Shown here one piece after another: positions 37,318 to 46,598 of a stretch of DNA of 64,000 nt (its first letter is position 1; every line of letters starts with the position of its first letter). The position numbers were made by a program, and so were the translations under genes. Below the pieces are notes generated by a model. It had not been told where the DNA came from and did not search any database. It worked only from the letters and a program-made list of their open reading frames with translations. Origin of the DNA: Paenibacillus amylolyticus (GTDB taxonomy: Bacteria; Bacillota; Bacilli; Paenibacillales; Paenibacillaceae); assembly GCF_029689945.1 (NCBI RefSeq), contig NZ_CP121451.1, forward strand, positions 4,030,001 through 4,094,000, in the 5' to 3' direction.

Positions 37318-38211
37318 CTGTCGGTAGCGGGATGGTGACATGCCGGACCAACGCTTGAATTGACGACTGAAATGGGCAATATCCTTATAACCGAGCATGA
37401 CGGCGATATTCTGAACGGATAGCTTCGGATTGCCCAGAAGAAGCTTCGCTTCATGCAAAACCAACTGGGACAATACAGCACGGGGAGACTGACCGAATAC
37501 TTGCTTGAACACGCGATTACAGTGAGAAGAACTGATGCCCAGCTCTGCTGCAATATCATCGATGCCATAGTGACCATTCGATTCGTGTCCCTGTTTGAAT
37601 TGCTGACTCATCAGGCCTTGCAGTCGATTTCGAATCTGGTGGGCGAGTTCGATCTTCTCATGTCCGTCGTCGGTAAACCATTGCGCTGCCTCTTGCGAGA
37701 CCGCCTCCCACAGATGGCCAAATAGTTCAAATACTGCAGATTGCAGCTGCATACGCTGCACCATTGTATTGGCTGTCTCATCATCCGCAGATGACATCAA
37801 TTTGCGTAAAACCGGCTCAATCTGCTGTGTAACCGGACTATCGCTACTAAATCGTACTTGTTTGATACGAGCCAGCAACGACAGGAACAACTGATCATCA
37901 ATGTCAAAATGCATGCAAAAATACGTGAATCCCTTACCGTTATGGCTCTGGCTGGAATGAATGCTCCCCGGAGGGATCAGGAGCAGTTCGCCAGCCTTTT
38001 GAATATATAGGGTACCGTTCACCATCATGCGCTGCTCGCCTTCCGTGACATAATTCAATTCATATTGAGGGTGCTCATGAGCCGGATAATCCCAGTCCGT
38101 GCCAACGCTTCGTAAATGAATGGCGAACAGATTGACGGTTGTTTGCACATCTGGATAAAAAACTTCATGGACACTTTCTCCCAAAGTAGGAGGCAAATAC
38201 GTTGAAGACAT
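37297..38211 (-). CDS. AraC-family regulator with cupin sensor domain
   Basis: Regulator of 304 aa. The N-terminal cupin (DWDYPAHEHPQYELNYV, about residues 38-55) binds the effector sugar; the C-terminal double HTH holds DIAAELGISSSHCNRVFKQV and NIAVMLGYKDIAHFSRQFKR. It is divergent from the GH52 beta-xylosidase operon with a 178-bp shared promoter region and is the probable activator of that operon, responding to xylo-oligosaccharide or aldotetraouronate products. Ligand identity is inference. Confidence 0.85.
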   Translation of the reverse strand: MSSTYLPPTLGESVHEVFYPDVQTTVNLFAIHLRSVGTDWDYPAHEHPQYELNYVTEGEQRMMVNGTLYIQKAGELLLIPPGSIHSSQSHNGKGFTYFCMHFDIDDQLFLSLLARIKQVRFSSDSPVTQQIEPVLRKLMSSADDETANTMVQRMQLQSAVFELFGHLWEAVSQEAAQWFTDDGHEKIELAHQIRNRLQGLMSQQFKQGHESNGHYGIDDIAAELGISSSHCNRVFKQVFGQSPRAVLSQLVLHEAKLLLGNPKLSVQNIAVMLGYKDIAHFSRQFKRWSGMSPSRYRQEQPALE

Positions 38212-38246
38212 TTAAAAACCTCCCTTATATTAAATGGTTTGGTTTG

Positions 38247-38260
38247 TGTAACCGCTTTAA
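38247..38260. promoter_or_regulatory. Possible CcpA cre site in the AraC-GH52 intergenic region
   Basis: TGTAACCGCTTTAA fits the cre consensus with one clear mismatch. On the minus strand a TATAAT (38264-38269 on plus reads ATTATA) is placed as the AraC gene's -10. Catabolite control of xylan genes is common in Bacilli. Confidence 0.45.
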
Positions 38261-38389
38261 TCCATTATAGTCTATCAGCTTGATTTGGGTAAATATCAGA
38301 TTGATTTGATCATGGTCTGAGGTGGAACCACGTGTTAGGATGGGGCTAATGAAAACGTATGCAAACTATTTTGAGAGGGGTTATAATTC

Positions 38390-40579
38390 GTGAGCACATC
38401 GAAATCCATCTTTTATAATGCACATCACGCACCGATTGGTGCTTTTGCGAGTTTTACACTGGGATACAAAGGAGCCAAAGGCGGGTTGGGTCTTGAACTC
38501 GGCAAACCGGCAGACCAGAATGTATATATTGGATTACAATCTCGTGAGGGAGAGAATTATCAGGCGCTTCCTTTTTATGAAGCTTCCGAGGATGAGAGTA
38601 GCCGCTATGATGTAGAGAAGTTGGAGAATGGAGACACGGCATCAGCAACAGCGTCCCAAGTTTCACAACCTCTGATTGCGGCTTTTCGTGATGAGGACAT
38701 TACCCGTGAATTCACCTCAGGTACGGATACGTGGACAGCAGGAGATCTGACGTTCCGTATCTACTCCCCTGTACGTCCGGTACCGGATCCATCAAGTGGG
38801 GATCGTGAAGCATTAATGGATGCACTCGTACCTGCCGTATTGGTTGAGATGACGATTGATAATACGCAAGGTCAACAACTACGCAAAGCCTACTTTGGCT
38901 ATCAGGGCAATGATCCGTACTCAGCGATGCGTCTGATTGGGGGACCAGAGGGTGGATCCATCACAGGTGTGGGACAAGGTCGACTTACAGCAATTATGTC
39001 GGCAGATGACGGACTGTGGCCCGCACGCGGATTTACGCTGGAGAAACTTTTGCAGGAGCAACATCGGGAGAATCTGGCATTTGGACTTGGCTCAACCGCG
39101 GCACTACTGATGGAGGTCCCGGCTGGAGAGAAACGTACGTATCAATTCGCCGTATGTTTCTATCGCGGAGGCATTGTGACCACCGGTATGGACACCACAT
39201 ATTGGTATACGCGTTATTTTTCTGATATACAGGCAGCAGGAGCGTATGCACTCCAACGCTTCAGTGAGTTGACTGCATCCTGTGTAGAGGTTGAACAGCG
39301 TCTTGGAACAGGAACTTTGACCGAAGATCAATCATTCATGCTTGCTCATTCCATTCACAGCTATTACGCCAGTACGCAATTGCTTGATGCCGACGGTGAG
39401 CCACTCTGGGTGGTGAACGAAGGGGAGTATCGAATGATGAATACCCTTGATCTGACGGCTGATCAGTTGTACTTCGAGCTTGCGTTGAATCCATGGACGG
39501 TGCGTAATGAGCTGGAGTGGTTTGTGAAACGCTACAGTTATACCGATCAGGTTCGTTTCCCAGGAGAAGAGAAGTTATATCCGGGCGGAATTACCTTTAC
39601 CCATGATATTGGTGTTGCCAATGTGTTCTCACGTCCTGGGCACTCGGCATATGAGTTGGTTGGCATTGATGACTGCTTCTCACAGATGAGCCACGAGGAA
39701 CTGGTGAACTGGCTCTGCTGTGCGACCGTATACATTGAACAGACACAGGATCAAACGTTTGTGAAAAATATGTTGCCTGTTATCCAGGATTGCTTCCAAA
39801 GCATGCTTAATCGGGACCATCCTAACGCTGAAGAGCGCAACGGTCTGATGGGTCTGGATAGCAGCCGTACCCAAGGTGGAGCGGAAATTACTACTTACGA
39901 TAGCCTGGATGTGTCTCTTGGTCAGTCTCGCAACAATATCTATCTGGCGGGTAAATGTTGGGCGGTCTATGTTGCATTGGAGAAGCTGTTCGCAACGGAG
40001 AAGCTGGCAGCTCTGTCACATCAGGCAGGACTTCAGGCGGATCGCTGCGCTGCCAGCATTGCTGCACAGTTGACGGATGGCGGCTACATTCCGGCTGTTA
40101 TTGCAGAGAACAACGATTCTCGAATCATTCCGGCAATTGAAGGGCTGGTGTTCCCTTACTTTACAGGCTGTGAAGCAGCACTGGATGTTAATGGTCGCTT
40201 TGGACCTTATCTGAAAGCACTACAAACTCATCTGAAAACGGTTCTTGTGCCGGGAACATGCCTGTTTGAAGATGGCGGCTGGAAACTGTCCTCAACCAGC
40301 AACAACTCGTGGTTAAGCAAAATCTATTTGTCCCAGTTTATTGCTAGAGAGCTATTGGGCGTGGAATGGAATGAGACAGGCAAGGCAGCTGACGCGGCTC
40401 ATGTCAACTGGCTGCTGCATCCGGAGGAATCCTACTGGTGCTGGAGTGACCAGATCCTGTCTGGTGTGGCGGTTGGAAGTAAATATTATCCGCGTGGTGT
40501 AACGTCGATTCTATGGTTGCTCGAAGGAAAAGGAAATCGTCTTGCCCAGATTTATGCGAGTATGGAGGTGGTACAATGA
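38390..40579 (+). CDS. GH52 beta-xylosidase
   Basis: Intracellular retaining beta-xylosidase of family GH52, 729 aa, without a signal peptide. It is very similar to Geobacillus stearothermophilus XynB2 from FYNAHHAPIGAFASFTLG onward. The nucleophile Glu (E344, in VVNEGEYRMMNT) and acid/base Asp (D504, in TYDSLDVSLGQ) lie exactly nine residues after E335 and D495 of XynB2. GTG at 38390 is the start, with GAGAGGGG 10 bp upstream. It releases xylose from xylo-oligosaccharides after uptake. The stop overlaps the GH67 start by ATGA, so the two are co-translated. Confidence 0.95.
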   Translation: MSTSKSIFYNAHHAPIGAFASFTLGYKGAKGGLGLELGKPADQNVYIGLQSREGENYQALPFYEASEDESSRYDVEKLENGDTASATASQVSQPLIAAFRDEDITREFTSGTDTWTAGDLTFRIYSPVRPVPDPSSGDREALMDALVPAVLVEMTIDNTQGQQLRKAYFGYQGNDPYSAMRLIGGPEGGSITGVGQGRLTAIMSADDGLWPARGFTLEKLLQEQHRENLAFGLGSTAALLMEVPAGEKRTYQFAVCFYRGGIVTTGMDTTYWYTRYFSDIQAAGAYALQRFSELTASCVEVEQRLGTGTLTEDQSFMLAHSIHSYYASTQLLDADGEPLWVVNEGEYRMMNTLDLTADQLYFELALNPWTVRNELEWFVKRYSYTDQVRFPGEEKLYPGGITFTHDIGVANVFSRPGHSAYELVGIDDCFSQMSHEELVNWLCCATVYIEQTQDQTFVKNMLPVIQDCFQSMLNRDHPNAEERNGLMGLDSSRTQGGAEITTYDSLDVSLGQSRNNIYLAGKCWAVYVALEKLFATEKLAALSHQAGLQADRCAASIAAQLTDGGYIPAVIAENNDSRIIPAIEGLVFPYFTGCEAALDVNGRFGPYLKALQTHLKTVLVPGTCLFEDGGWKLSSTSNNSWLSKIYLSQFIARELLGVEWNETGKAADAAHVNWLLHPEESYWCWSDQILSGVAVGSKYYPRGVTSILWLLEGKGNRLAQIYASMEVVQ

Positions 40580-42713
40580 GCCAATCAATTGTTCAATCTA
40601 CCTTGTCAGGTCCACAGTATGATGCATGGCTGGGTATCACTCCGAATTGCCAATAGCGAATAGACTTGCCCCAAAGACGGCTCCTGCATGGAGCAAGCAG
40701 ATACTGGTCGAAGAGAACCATGAAGTAATCACAACAGCGCTGACCGAACTTTCACGGGGACTGGAGAAGTTGTATGGCGTGAAACCGTCAATCAGTCAAA
40801 TGTCTTATGCTCAGCAAAGTGAGGGTAATCACGCTTCCGCTCCCGCCATACGAATCGGTACTTGGACAGGGAGCGATTTTGTGGCTGGGTCATTTAGTGA
40901 GACAGAGCGTTCAACGGTTCAAGGAGAAGGGTATATCATTCGTGAGACTGAGGGTGTACTGATCATTGGTTCAGAGACTCCCCAAGGGGTGTTGTATGGT
41001 GCATTCCATCTGCTCCGGGAACTGACATTGGATCAAGGTAATGCAAGTGAGGCGGATGACGCTGTCAGTAAGTGGAGCTTTGTCAGAGAGCAGCCTACCA
41101 ATGCACTGCGTATGATTAATCAGTGGGATAACGTGGATGGAAGCATTGAACGTGGTTACGCAGGAGACTCCATTTTCTATGATAACGGGGAATTCACACT
41201 GGACTTGGAACGCATCAGGGATTACGCACGCTTGCTCGCTTCGACGGGCATGAATGCCATATCCATCAACAATGTCAATGTACACCGCCGTGAGAGCCTG
41301 TTTCTGACGGAACGTTATCTGGGTGATGTCGCAAAGGTTGCCGCTGAATTCAGAGCGTATGGCATTCGATTGTTCCTGAGTGCCAACTATGCGAGTCCGA
41401 TCGAGATTGGTGGATTGCATACGGCTGATCCGCTGGATGCGAAGGTGCGGGAATGGTGGAACATTCAAACGGCGAAGGTGTATGCAGCCATTCCGGATTT
41501 TGGGGGTTATCTGATCAAGGCAGATTCCGAGAATCGGCCGGGACCGTTCACATATCATCGGGACCACGCCGATGGTGCAAACATGCTGGCTGAAGCTCTT
41601 CGGCCATTCGGTGGATTGGTGATCTGGCGTTGCTTCGTCTATAACTGCAAGCAAGACTGGCGGGATCGTTCCACAGACCGCGCACGGGCAGCCTATGACC
41701 ACTTTACGCCGCTGGATGGGCGCTTTGCAGATAATGTCATTTTGCAGATCAAGAATGGGCCGATGGACTTTCAGGTGAGAGAGGCGGTATCCCCGCTGTT
41801 CGGCGCCATGGAACATACAAATCAGGTGATTGAATTTCAGATTACCCAGGAGTATACCGGGCAACAACGTCATCTCTGTTATCTGGTTCCCCAGTGGAAA
41901 GAAGTTTTGGACTTTGACACCTACGCCAAAGGCAAAGGTTCAGAGATCAAGAGAATTGCGGACGGTTCTCTGTATAAACGACCTCACAGTGGCTTCGCGG
42001 CAGTCTCCAACATTGGTGCTGATGCCTGTTGGACAGGACATCCACTCGCGCAGGCGAATCTGTATGGATACGGAAGACTTGCGTGGAATCCCGAGCTGTC
42101 CGCGGAAGAAATTGCTGATGAGTGGGTGAGACTCACATTTGGCCATGATGATAAAGTTGTACGGCTGGTTACGGGAATGCTTTTGACTTCATTAGATACC
42201 TATGAGAATTACACGGCTCCTCTCGGTGTGGGCTGGATGGTTAATCCGGAGCATCACTATGGACCGAATGTAGATGGATACGAGTATTCCAAATGGGGAA
42301 CGTATCACTTTGCCGATTGTCATGGCATTGGTGTAGATCGAACCGTCAACAGCGGTACAGGATACACGTCACAGTATCACCCGGAGAATGCGGATCGTTA
42401 TGAGTCTTTGGATACCTGTCCGGATGAGTTGATTTTATTTTTCCATCACGTGCCGTACACCCATGTTCTGCATTCCGGTAAGACGGTCATTCAGCATATT
42501 TATGATACACACTTTGAAGGTGTAGCGCAGGCGGAGGCGTTAGCCGAGACTTGGAGACAGCTGGAGGGCAAAATCGACCCGGACATTTTCAGCAAAGTTG
42601 CTTCATTACAGGATAATCAGGCCGAACATGCGAAGGAATGGCGGGACATGATCAATACGTATTTCTATCGTAAGAGCGGCATTGCGGATGAACAAGGTCG
42701 AACAATCTATTGA
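40576..42713 (+). CDS. aguA: GH67 alpha-glucuronidase (frameshifted near its start)
   Basis: Intracellular enzyme, corrected to 712 aa, that removes (4-O-methyl)glucuronate from the non-reducing xylose of aldouronic acids. Alignment with Geobacillus AguA is continuous from SIERGYAG to DTCPDELLLFFHH-type sequence near the end. The general acid Glu lies in [11 protein letters not shown] (about residue 319), and the base pair in GPMDFQVRE and [12 protein letters not shown] at 40576 overlaps the GH52 stop. The N-terminal MSQSIVQ... frame breaks at 40635 where one T is missing (WLGYHSELP restored). Its product glucuronate would enter the uxu pathway encoded nearby. Confidence 0.93.
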
Positions 42714-42795
42714 TTGGTGAACGTGAAGAGAGAAGATACCTTGTTTTCTATGATGTAGAATAGACAGCATGGACATACCTGAGGAGGAGATACGT

Positions 42796-43863
42796 ATGGG
42801 ACAACATCAACTGCCCGAGTTCATGAAGGCCGCTGTCATGACAGAGCCAGGACACATTATTATGGAGGAACAGCCCGTTCCCCAACCCGCAGCAGATGAA
42901 GTGTTAATCCAGGTGATGGCTGTCGGTGTGTGTGGCTCGGATGTGCATTATTTTGAACATGGACGCATTGGCAGATTTGTCGTGGAAAAACCGATCATTC
43001 TGGGTCATGAGTGTGCAGGGATCATTGCTGCTGTTGGTACGAACGTATCACGTTTGAAAACAGGGGATCGGGTTGCTATTGAGCCTGGGGTGACTTGCGG
43101 ACGGTGCACGGCATGCAAGGAAGGTCGCTATAACCTGTGTCCGGATGTACAATTTCTGGCGACCCCTCCCGTGGATGGCGCATTTGTACAATACATGGTG
43201 ATGCGTGAAGATATGGTATTCCCGATCCCGGATCATCTGTCTTATGAAGAAGCCGCCATGAACGAGCCATTTTCCGTTGGGATTCACGCGGCACGCCGCA
43301 GCAAGCTTGCTCCGGGTACAACCCTGGCGATTATGGGTATGGGCCCCGTTGGACTCATGGCTGTGGCTGCTGCCAAATCTTTTGGTGTAGAGAAGATCAT
43401 TGTAACGGATCTGGAGGAAGTTCGGCTGGAAGCGGCTCGCCGGATGGGGGCCACTCATACCGTTAATGTGCGGAATGAAGATGCGGTGGCTGTAATTCGC
43501 GAGTTAACCAATGGCCTGGGTGTCGATACCGCATGGGAAACAGCGGGGAATCCGAAGGCGTTACAATCCGCTCTGTACTCACTTCGACGTGGAGGCAAAC
43601 TTGCGATTGTGGGCCTGCCTGCACAGGATGAGATTGCACTCAATGTTCCATTTATCGCGGACAATGAAGTTGATATCTATGGCATATTCCGTTATGCCAA
43701 CACGTATCCCGCCGGGATTGAGTTCCTGAGCTCCGGTCAGCATGACGTGATGTCCCTGATTACAGATCGTTATTCACTCGAAGAGACACAGCAGGCGATG
43801 GAGCGTGCATTACACAATAAGAGCGGTAGTCTGAAGGTCATGGTGTATCCGAACGGAAGATAG
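42796..43863 (+). CDS. Zinc-dependent sorbitol/xylitol dehydrogenase-like MDR enzyme
   Basis: Medium-chain NAD(P)-dependent polyol dehydrogenase of 355 aa. The catalytic zinc ligands are in GVCGSDVHYFEHGR and GHECAGII; the structural zinc site is GVTCGRCTACKEGRYNLC (four Cys); and the cofactor fold starts at IMGMGPVGLMAV. The ATG at 42796 is chosen because GAGGAGGAG precedes it; an in-frame ATG at 42769 lacks a site. Located directly behind the xylan genes, it may interconvert xylitol and xylulose, or a related polyol. Substrate is inference. Confidence 0.88.
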   Translation: MGQHQLPEFMKAAVMTEPGHIIMEEQPVPQPAADEVLIQVMAVGVCGSDVHYFEHGRIGRFVVEKPIILGHECAGIIAAVGTNVSRLKTGDRVAIEPGVTCGRCTACKEGRYNLCPDVQFLATPPVDGAFVQYMVMREDMVFPIPDHLSYEEAAMNEPFSVGIHAARRSKLAPGTTLAIMGMGPVGLMAVAAAKSFGVEKIIVTDLEEVRLEAARRMGATHTVNVRNEDAVAVIRELTNGLGVDTAWETAGNPKALQSALYSLRRGGKLAIVGLPAQDEIALNVPFIADNEVDIYGIFRYANTYPAGIEFLSSGQHDVMSLITDRYSLEETQQAMERALHNKSGSLKVMVYPNGR

Positions 43864-43873
43864 GCACAACTTG

Positions 43874-43906
43874 AAAGAGTCCGGCAATTCAGGACTCTTT
43901 TTTTGT
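43874..43906 (+). terminator. Terminator of the GH52-GH67-dehydrogenase operon
   Basis: AAAGAGTCC (43874-43882) pairs with GGACTCTTT (43892-43900) around GGCAATTCA, followed by a long T run. Confidence 0.92.
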
Positions 43907-43927
43907 TTTTTTCGCAAAATAAAGGGA

Positions 43928-43955
43928 TAGACAAGCTCCCATAACATGGTATAAT
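43928..43955 (+). promoter_or_regulatory. Promoter of the HPr/Crh-like gene
   Basis: TAGACA at 43928-43933 and TATAAT at 43950-43955, 16-bp spacer. The gene starts about 75 bp after the -10. Confidence 0.6.
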
Positions 43956-44030
43956 TCATGAAGATTTTAATATATAAAATGATACACACCATAACGGTGA
44001 ATAAGTACCTAGCGAAAGGAAATGAAAGTT

Positions 44031-44297
44031 GTGAGAGTACATGAATTTATGATTCACGCTGATTTTCATCGGGATGATCTGATGTCGGTATCTTCTCAAG
44101 CGTCACGTTTTTCCTCGGATATTATATTGTCGTATATGGAGTCTGAGCATGAGCATCGTGTAGATGTCAAAAGCCTGCTTGGAATGGCGTTACTACCCAT
44201 TCGATATGGTAGTGTTGTCAGATTACAGACAAGGGGCAGGGATGAACTGGAGGCTTTGGAGTACATGTTGAATGTACTGGAGAAAGGGACGGCGTAA
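44031..44297 (+). CDS. HPr-like (Crh-like) small protein
   Basis: An 88-aa protein that aligns with the HPr fold. The Ser46 region is kept (DVKSLLGMALLPIRYG, like NLKSIMGVMSLGI of HPr), as is QASRFSSDIILSY. A His aligns with the phosphocarrier His15, but the conserved Ala-Arg-Pro that should follow is Arg-Asp-Asp, so PTS phosphotransfer is doubtful. A role as a Ser-phosphorylated partner of CcpA, as for Crh, is possible. GTG at 44031 has AAAGGAA 9 bp upstream; an ATG at 44022 would abut that site. Could also be a diverged HPr domain with another role. Confidence 0.7.
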   Translation: MRVHEFMIHADFHRDDLMSVSSQASRFSSDIILSYMESEHEHRVDVKSLLGMALLPIRYGSVVRLQTRGRDELEALEYMLNVLEKGTA

Positions 44298-44440
44298 CAC
44301 CTGATTAGGTGCAAAATCACAGATATCATATTTTTTTTGGCTATTCCTCAAATCCTGCTGGTACTTTGTCCAAAAAAGAGTATAATAAAATTTAGTTTGA
44401 TTCTAAAGAAGTACCCATATTAAAGGAGTGTAAATAGATT

Positions 44441-44692
44441 ATGCCAAAAGTTGACATCCATCCAAAGACACAAATCGTAATTTTTTACGATGCAAGTGCT
44501 GATTACAAATTCCTGAGTTCTTCCACGAAGTCCTCTAACGAAACTATGGAATGGGAAGACGGTAACTCTTACCCAGTAATCCGTGTGGACACTAGCTCCG
44601 CATCCCACCCGTTCTTCACTGGTAAACAAAGAAACGTGGATATCGGTGGCCGTGTTGATAAATTTAACCGTAAATACAACATCAACAAATAA
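44441..44692 (+). CDS. rpmE2: 50S ribosomal protein L31, type B
   Basis: Zinc-free L31 of 83 aa (no cysteine at all), close to B. subtilis Yti[19 protein letters not shown] and [10 protein letters not shown] are diagnostic. In B. subtilis this paralogue is Zur-repressed. Here no Zur-box match is visible in the 143 bp upstream, unlike the L33 and znu genes of the same window, so it may be the constitutive L31. A TATAAT at 44381-44386 is the probable -10. AAAGGAG precedes the ATG. Confidence 0.93.
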   Translation: MPKVDIHPKTQIVIFYDASADYKFLSSSTKSSNETMEWEDGNSYPVIRVDTSSASHPFFTGKQRNVDIGGRVDKFNRKYNINK

Positions 44693-44712
44693 GTTTGTCC
44701 ATACATTACAAG

Positions 44713-44743
44713 AAAACCTCGGGATTTGTCCTGAGGTTTTTTT
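44713..44743 (+). terminator. Terminator of rpmE2
   Basis: AAAACCTCGGGA pairs with TCCTGAGGTTTT and is followed by TTT. Confidence 0.9.
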
Positions 44744-44843
44744 GTGTCTTAATAAAAATTAATTCAACCAATTATTGCGCTTACAACACATTCGGATGTA
44801 CACTAGGTAACAGAGTACGAACATATTGGAGGAGGAAATAGAG

Positions 44844-45149
44844 ATGAGCAGCATCACACATATGGTAACGTTTACACTTTACGCGGGTAAAGATACACCT
44901 GAGGCAGAAGCCTTTTTGAAAGAAAGTTCGGATGCACTGGCTGTCATTCCTGGAGTAGAGCAATTTCAGGTACTAAGACAAGTGAGTGAGAAGAATGAGT
45001 TTGATTACAGCTTCTCGATGGTCTTTGCGGATCAGGCTGCGTATGATGCATATAACAATCACCCGGTTCACCGTCAATATGTAGAAGAGCGTTGGGAGAA
45101 GGAAGTCAGTCGCTTCCAGGAAATTGATCTTATTCAGCACAATATTTAA
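44844..45149 (+). CDS. Dabb-domain (stress-responsive alpha/beta barrel) protein
   Basis: Protein of 101 aa that matches the Dabb ferredoxin-like family: THMVTFTLYAGKDTPEAEAF at the N-terminus, the DYSFSMVFADQAAYDAYNNHPVH core and the terminal dimer strand. Dabb proteins form dimers and occur as small oxygenases, cyclases or stress proteins of unknown activity. ATG at 44844 has GGAGGAGG about 9 bp upstream. A single gene, followed 150 bp later by an SDR gene. Confidence 0.78.
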   Translation: MSSITHMVTFTLYAGKDTPEAEAFLKESSDALAVIPGVEQFQVLRQVSEKNEFDYSFSMVFADQAAYDAYNNHPVHRQYVEERWEKEVSRFQEIDLIQHNI

Positions 45150-45299
45150 TATTCTCCACATCTAGGGAAGAAGGCTGAATGACCATATACAGCATTGAAC
45201 AATGCTGTATACTTCTCTTAATAATGCGTAATTGTCGAGAGACTATAGCCCGTTTCGAAACCGTTTTCGAAGAAATGAATTCAAGGAGGTTTTTGCGTT

Positions 45300-46060
45300 A
45301 TGCAATTGGATCTCACCGGAAAAACGGCTCTGGTTACAGGCGCAACCGGTCAATTGGGAGAGTAATCGCCCGCACGTTGGCAGCCTGTGGTGCCAATCTG
45401 GCTCTTCACTACATAAATAATGATACCAAGGCCCGGGAGCTTCAGGGTGAAATTGAAGCAATGGGGCGTAAGGCTGTAATTGTACAGGGAGATATTACGA
45501 AGCAGGATACAGCATTTCGGATGCGCGATGAGATACACCCTGTCCTCGGTGGAGTGGATATCGTCGTTGCCAATGCGGTCATTCAATATGAATGGACAAC
45601 GGTGTTGGAACAGTCTCCTGAAGATTACTTGAGTCAGTTCGAATCCTGTGTCATGCAGAGTGTGTATCTTGCGAAAGCTTTCATTCCTCACATGCAAGAT
45701 GTCAAAGCAGGTCGGTTCATTGGCATCAATACGGAATGTGCGATGCAAAACTTCGCTCACCAATCTGCCTATACCGCTGGTAAACGGGGCATGGATGGCG
45801 TATATCGGGTGCTCGCCAAGGAGGTTGGCGAGTATCAGATCACCGTGAACCAGGTTGCACCTGGATGGACGATTAGCGAGCGTGATCGCTCCAGTGAGTC
45901 TGGACATGATGAGGCCTACACACGTACCGTGCCGCTGAAACGCAGGGGCGAAGATCAGGAAATCGCCAATGCGGTAGCTTTTCTTGCTTCGGATCTGTCC
46001 TCATTTATCACGGGTGCCTATATCCCATTAAGTGGTGGAAATGTGATGCCTGCCATCTAG
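45300..46060 (+). CDS. SDR-family oxidoreductase (frameshifted)
   Basis: Short-chain dehydrogenase, corrected to 253 aa. The true start is the ATG at 45300 (AAGGAGG upstream) giving MQLDLTGKTALVTGATGQLG; the frame then breaks at about 45356-45360, where a G run is one base short (GQLGRVIARTLAACGANLAL restored). The NADP-binding TGATGQLG, VANAV, YTAGKRG (Tyr-x-x-x-Lys) and FITGAYIPLSGG end are present. The catalytic Ser position reads NTECAMQ, which lacks a clear Ser, an oddity. Substrate unknown. Confidence 0.78.
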
Positions 46061-46121
46061 GCTCCAATAATTGAATTTGGCTGGGAATCGCATGAAATAC
46101 GAATAAATTGATTCTAACCTT

Positions 46122-46168
46122 AAAGAGGATGTCTCATAAGTCATGAAAATGACGGAGACATCCTCTTT
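46122..46168 (+). terminator. Terminator-like hairpin after the SDR gene
   Basis: AAAGAGGATGTCTC (46122-46135) and GAGACATCCTCTTT (46155-46168) form a perfect 14-bp stem with an inner GTCAT/ATGAC pair. Only short T stretches follow, so it could also be part of a repeat element. Confidence 0.7.
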
Positions 46169-46195
46169 GCAATGTTGTTTTATTTTAATGAACGT

Positions 46196-46395
46196 GACAC
46201 ACGCTATTCGCTGCCATTTGCCCAGATCTGAGATCTAACGAATCATAGAGACGTTATTTCGTCGATTCACTGGATTTTTTAGGTTTTGAAGCCCGTTTAT
46301 GCCGAAATAGCGTTACTGAGGTTCGTTAAATTTTGCAACGGATGATGATCTGTCTTATAAGGTGCGGCAGGTTCGTTAGCGTTCGTTAGTCATTG
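46196..46395. repeat. Structured intergenic repeat
   Basis: The 538-bp gap before poxB holds no credible gene. From 46236-46261 a 26-nt arm (TAACGAATCATAGAGACG...) pairs with 46303-46328 (CGAAATAGCGTTACTGAGG...) at 20 of 26 positions plus G-U pairs. TTCGTTA units recur further on to about 46390. It looks like an interspersed palindromic repeat of Paenibacillus type (recall, not testable here). Confidence 0.5.
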
Positions 46396-46598
46396 GAGGG
46401 AGACAAAGTTGCTTTCGAGAAAACCTATTTTTTGAATTTTGCTAACCACGAAATAACCGTTATAACGCAATTAATGATTCATATATCCAGATATACATAT
46501 GATTTGGTTCGGATTTCAGAAGATTGGGGTATAAGAATAGGTATATTAACAGAGTGGAAACATAATCAAAATGAGCAATTAAAGGAGACCCATCACTT

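Noticed and set aside
45179..45299. Upstream 40-codon extension of the SDR
   Set aside because: Unlike SDR N-termini; the proper start at 45300 with AAGGAGG lies in another frame joined by one missing base.
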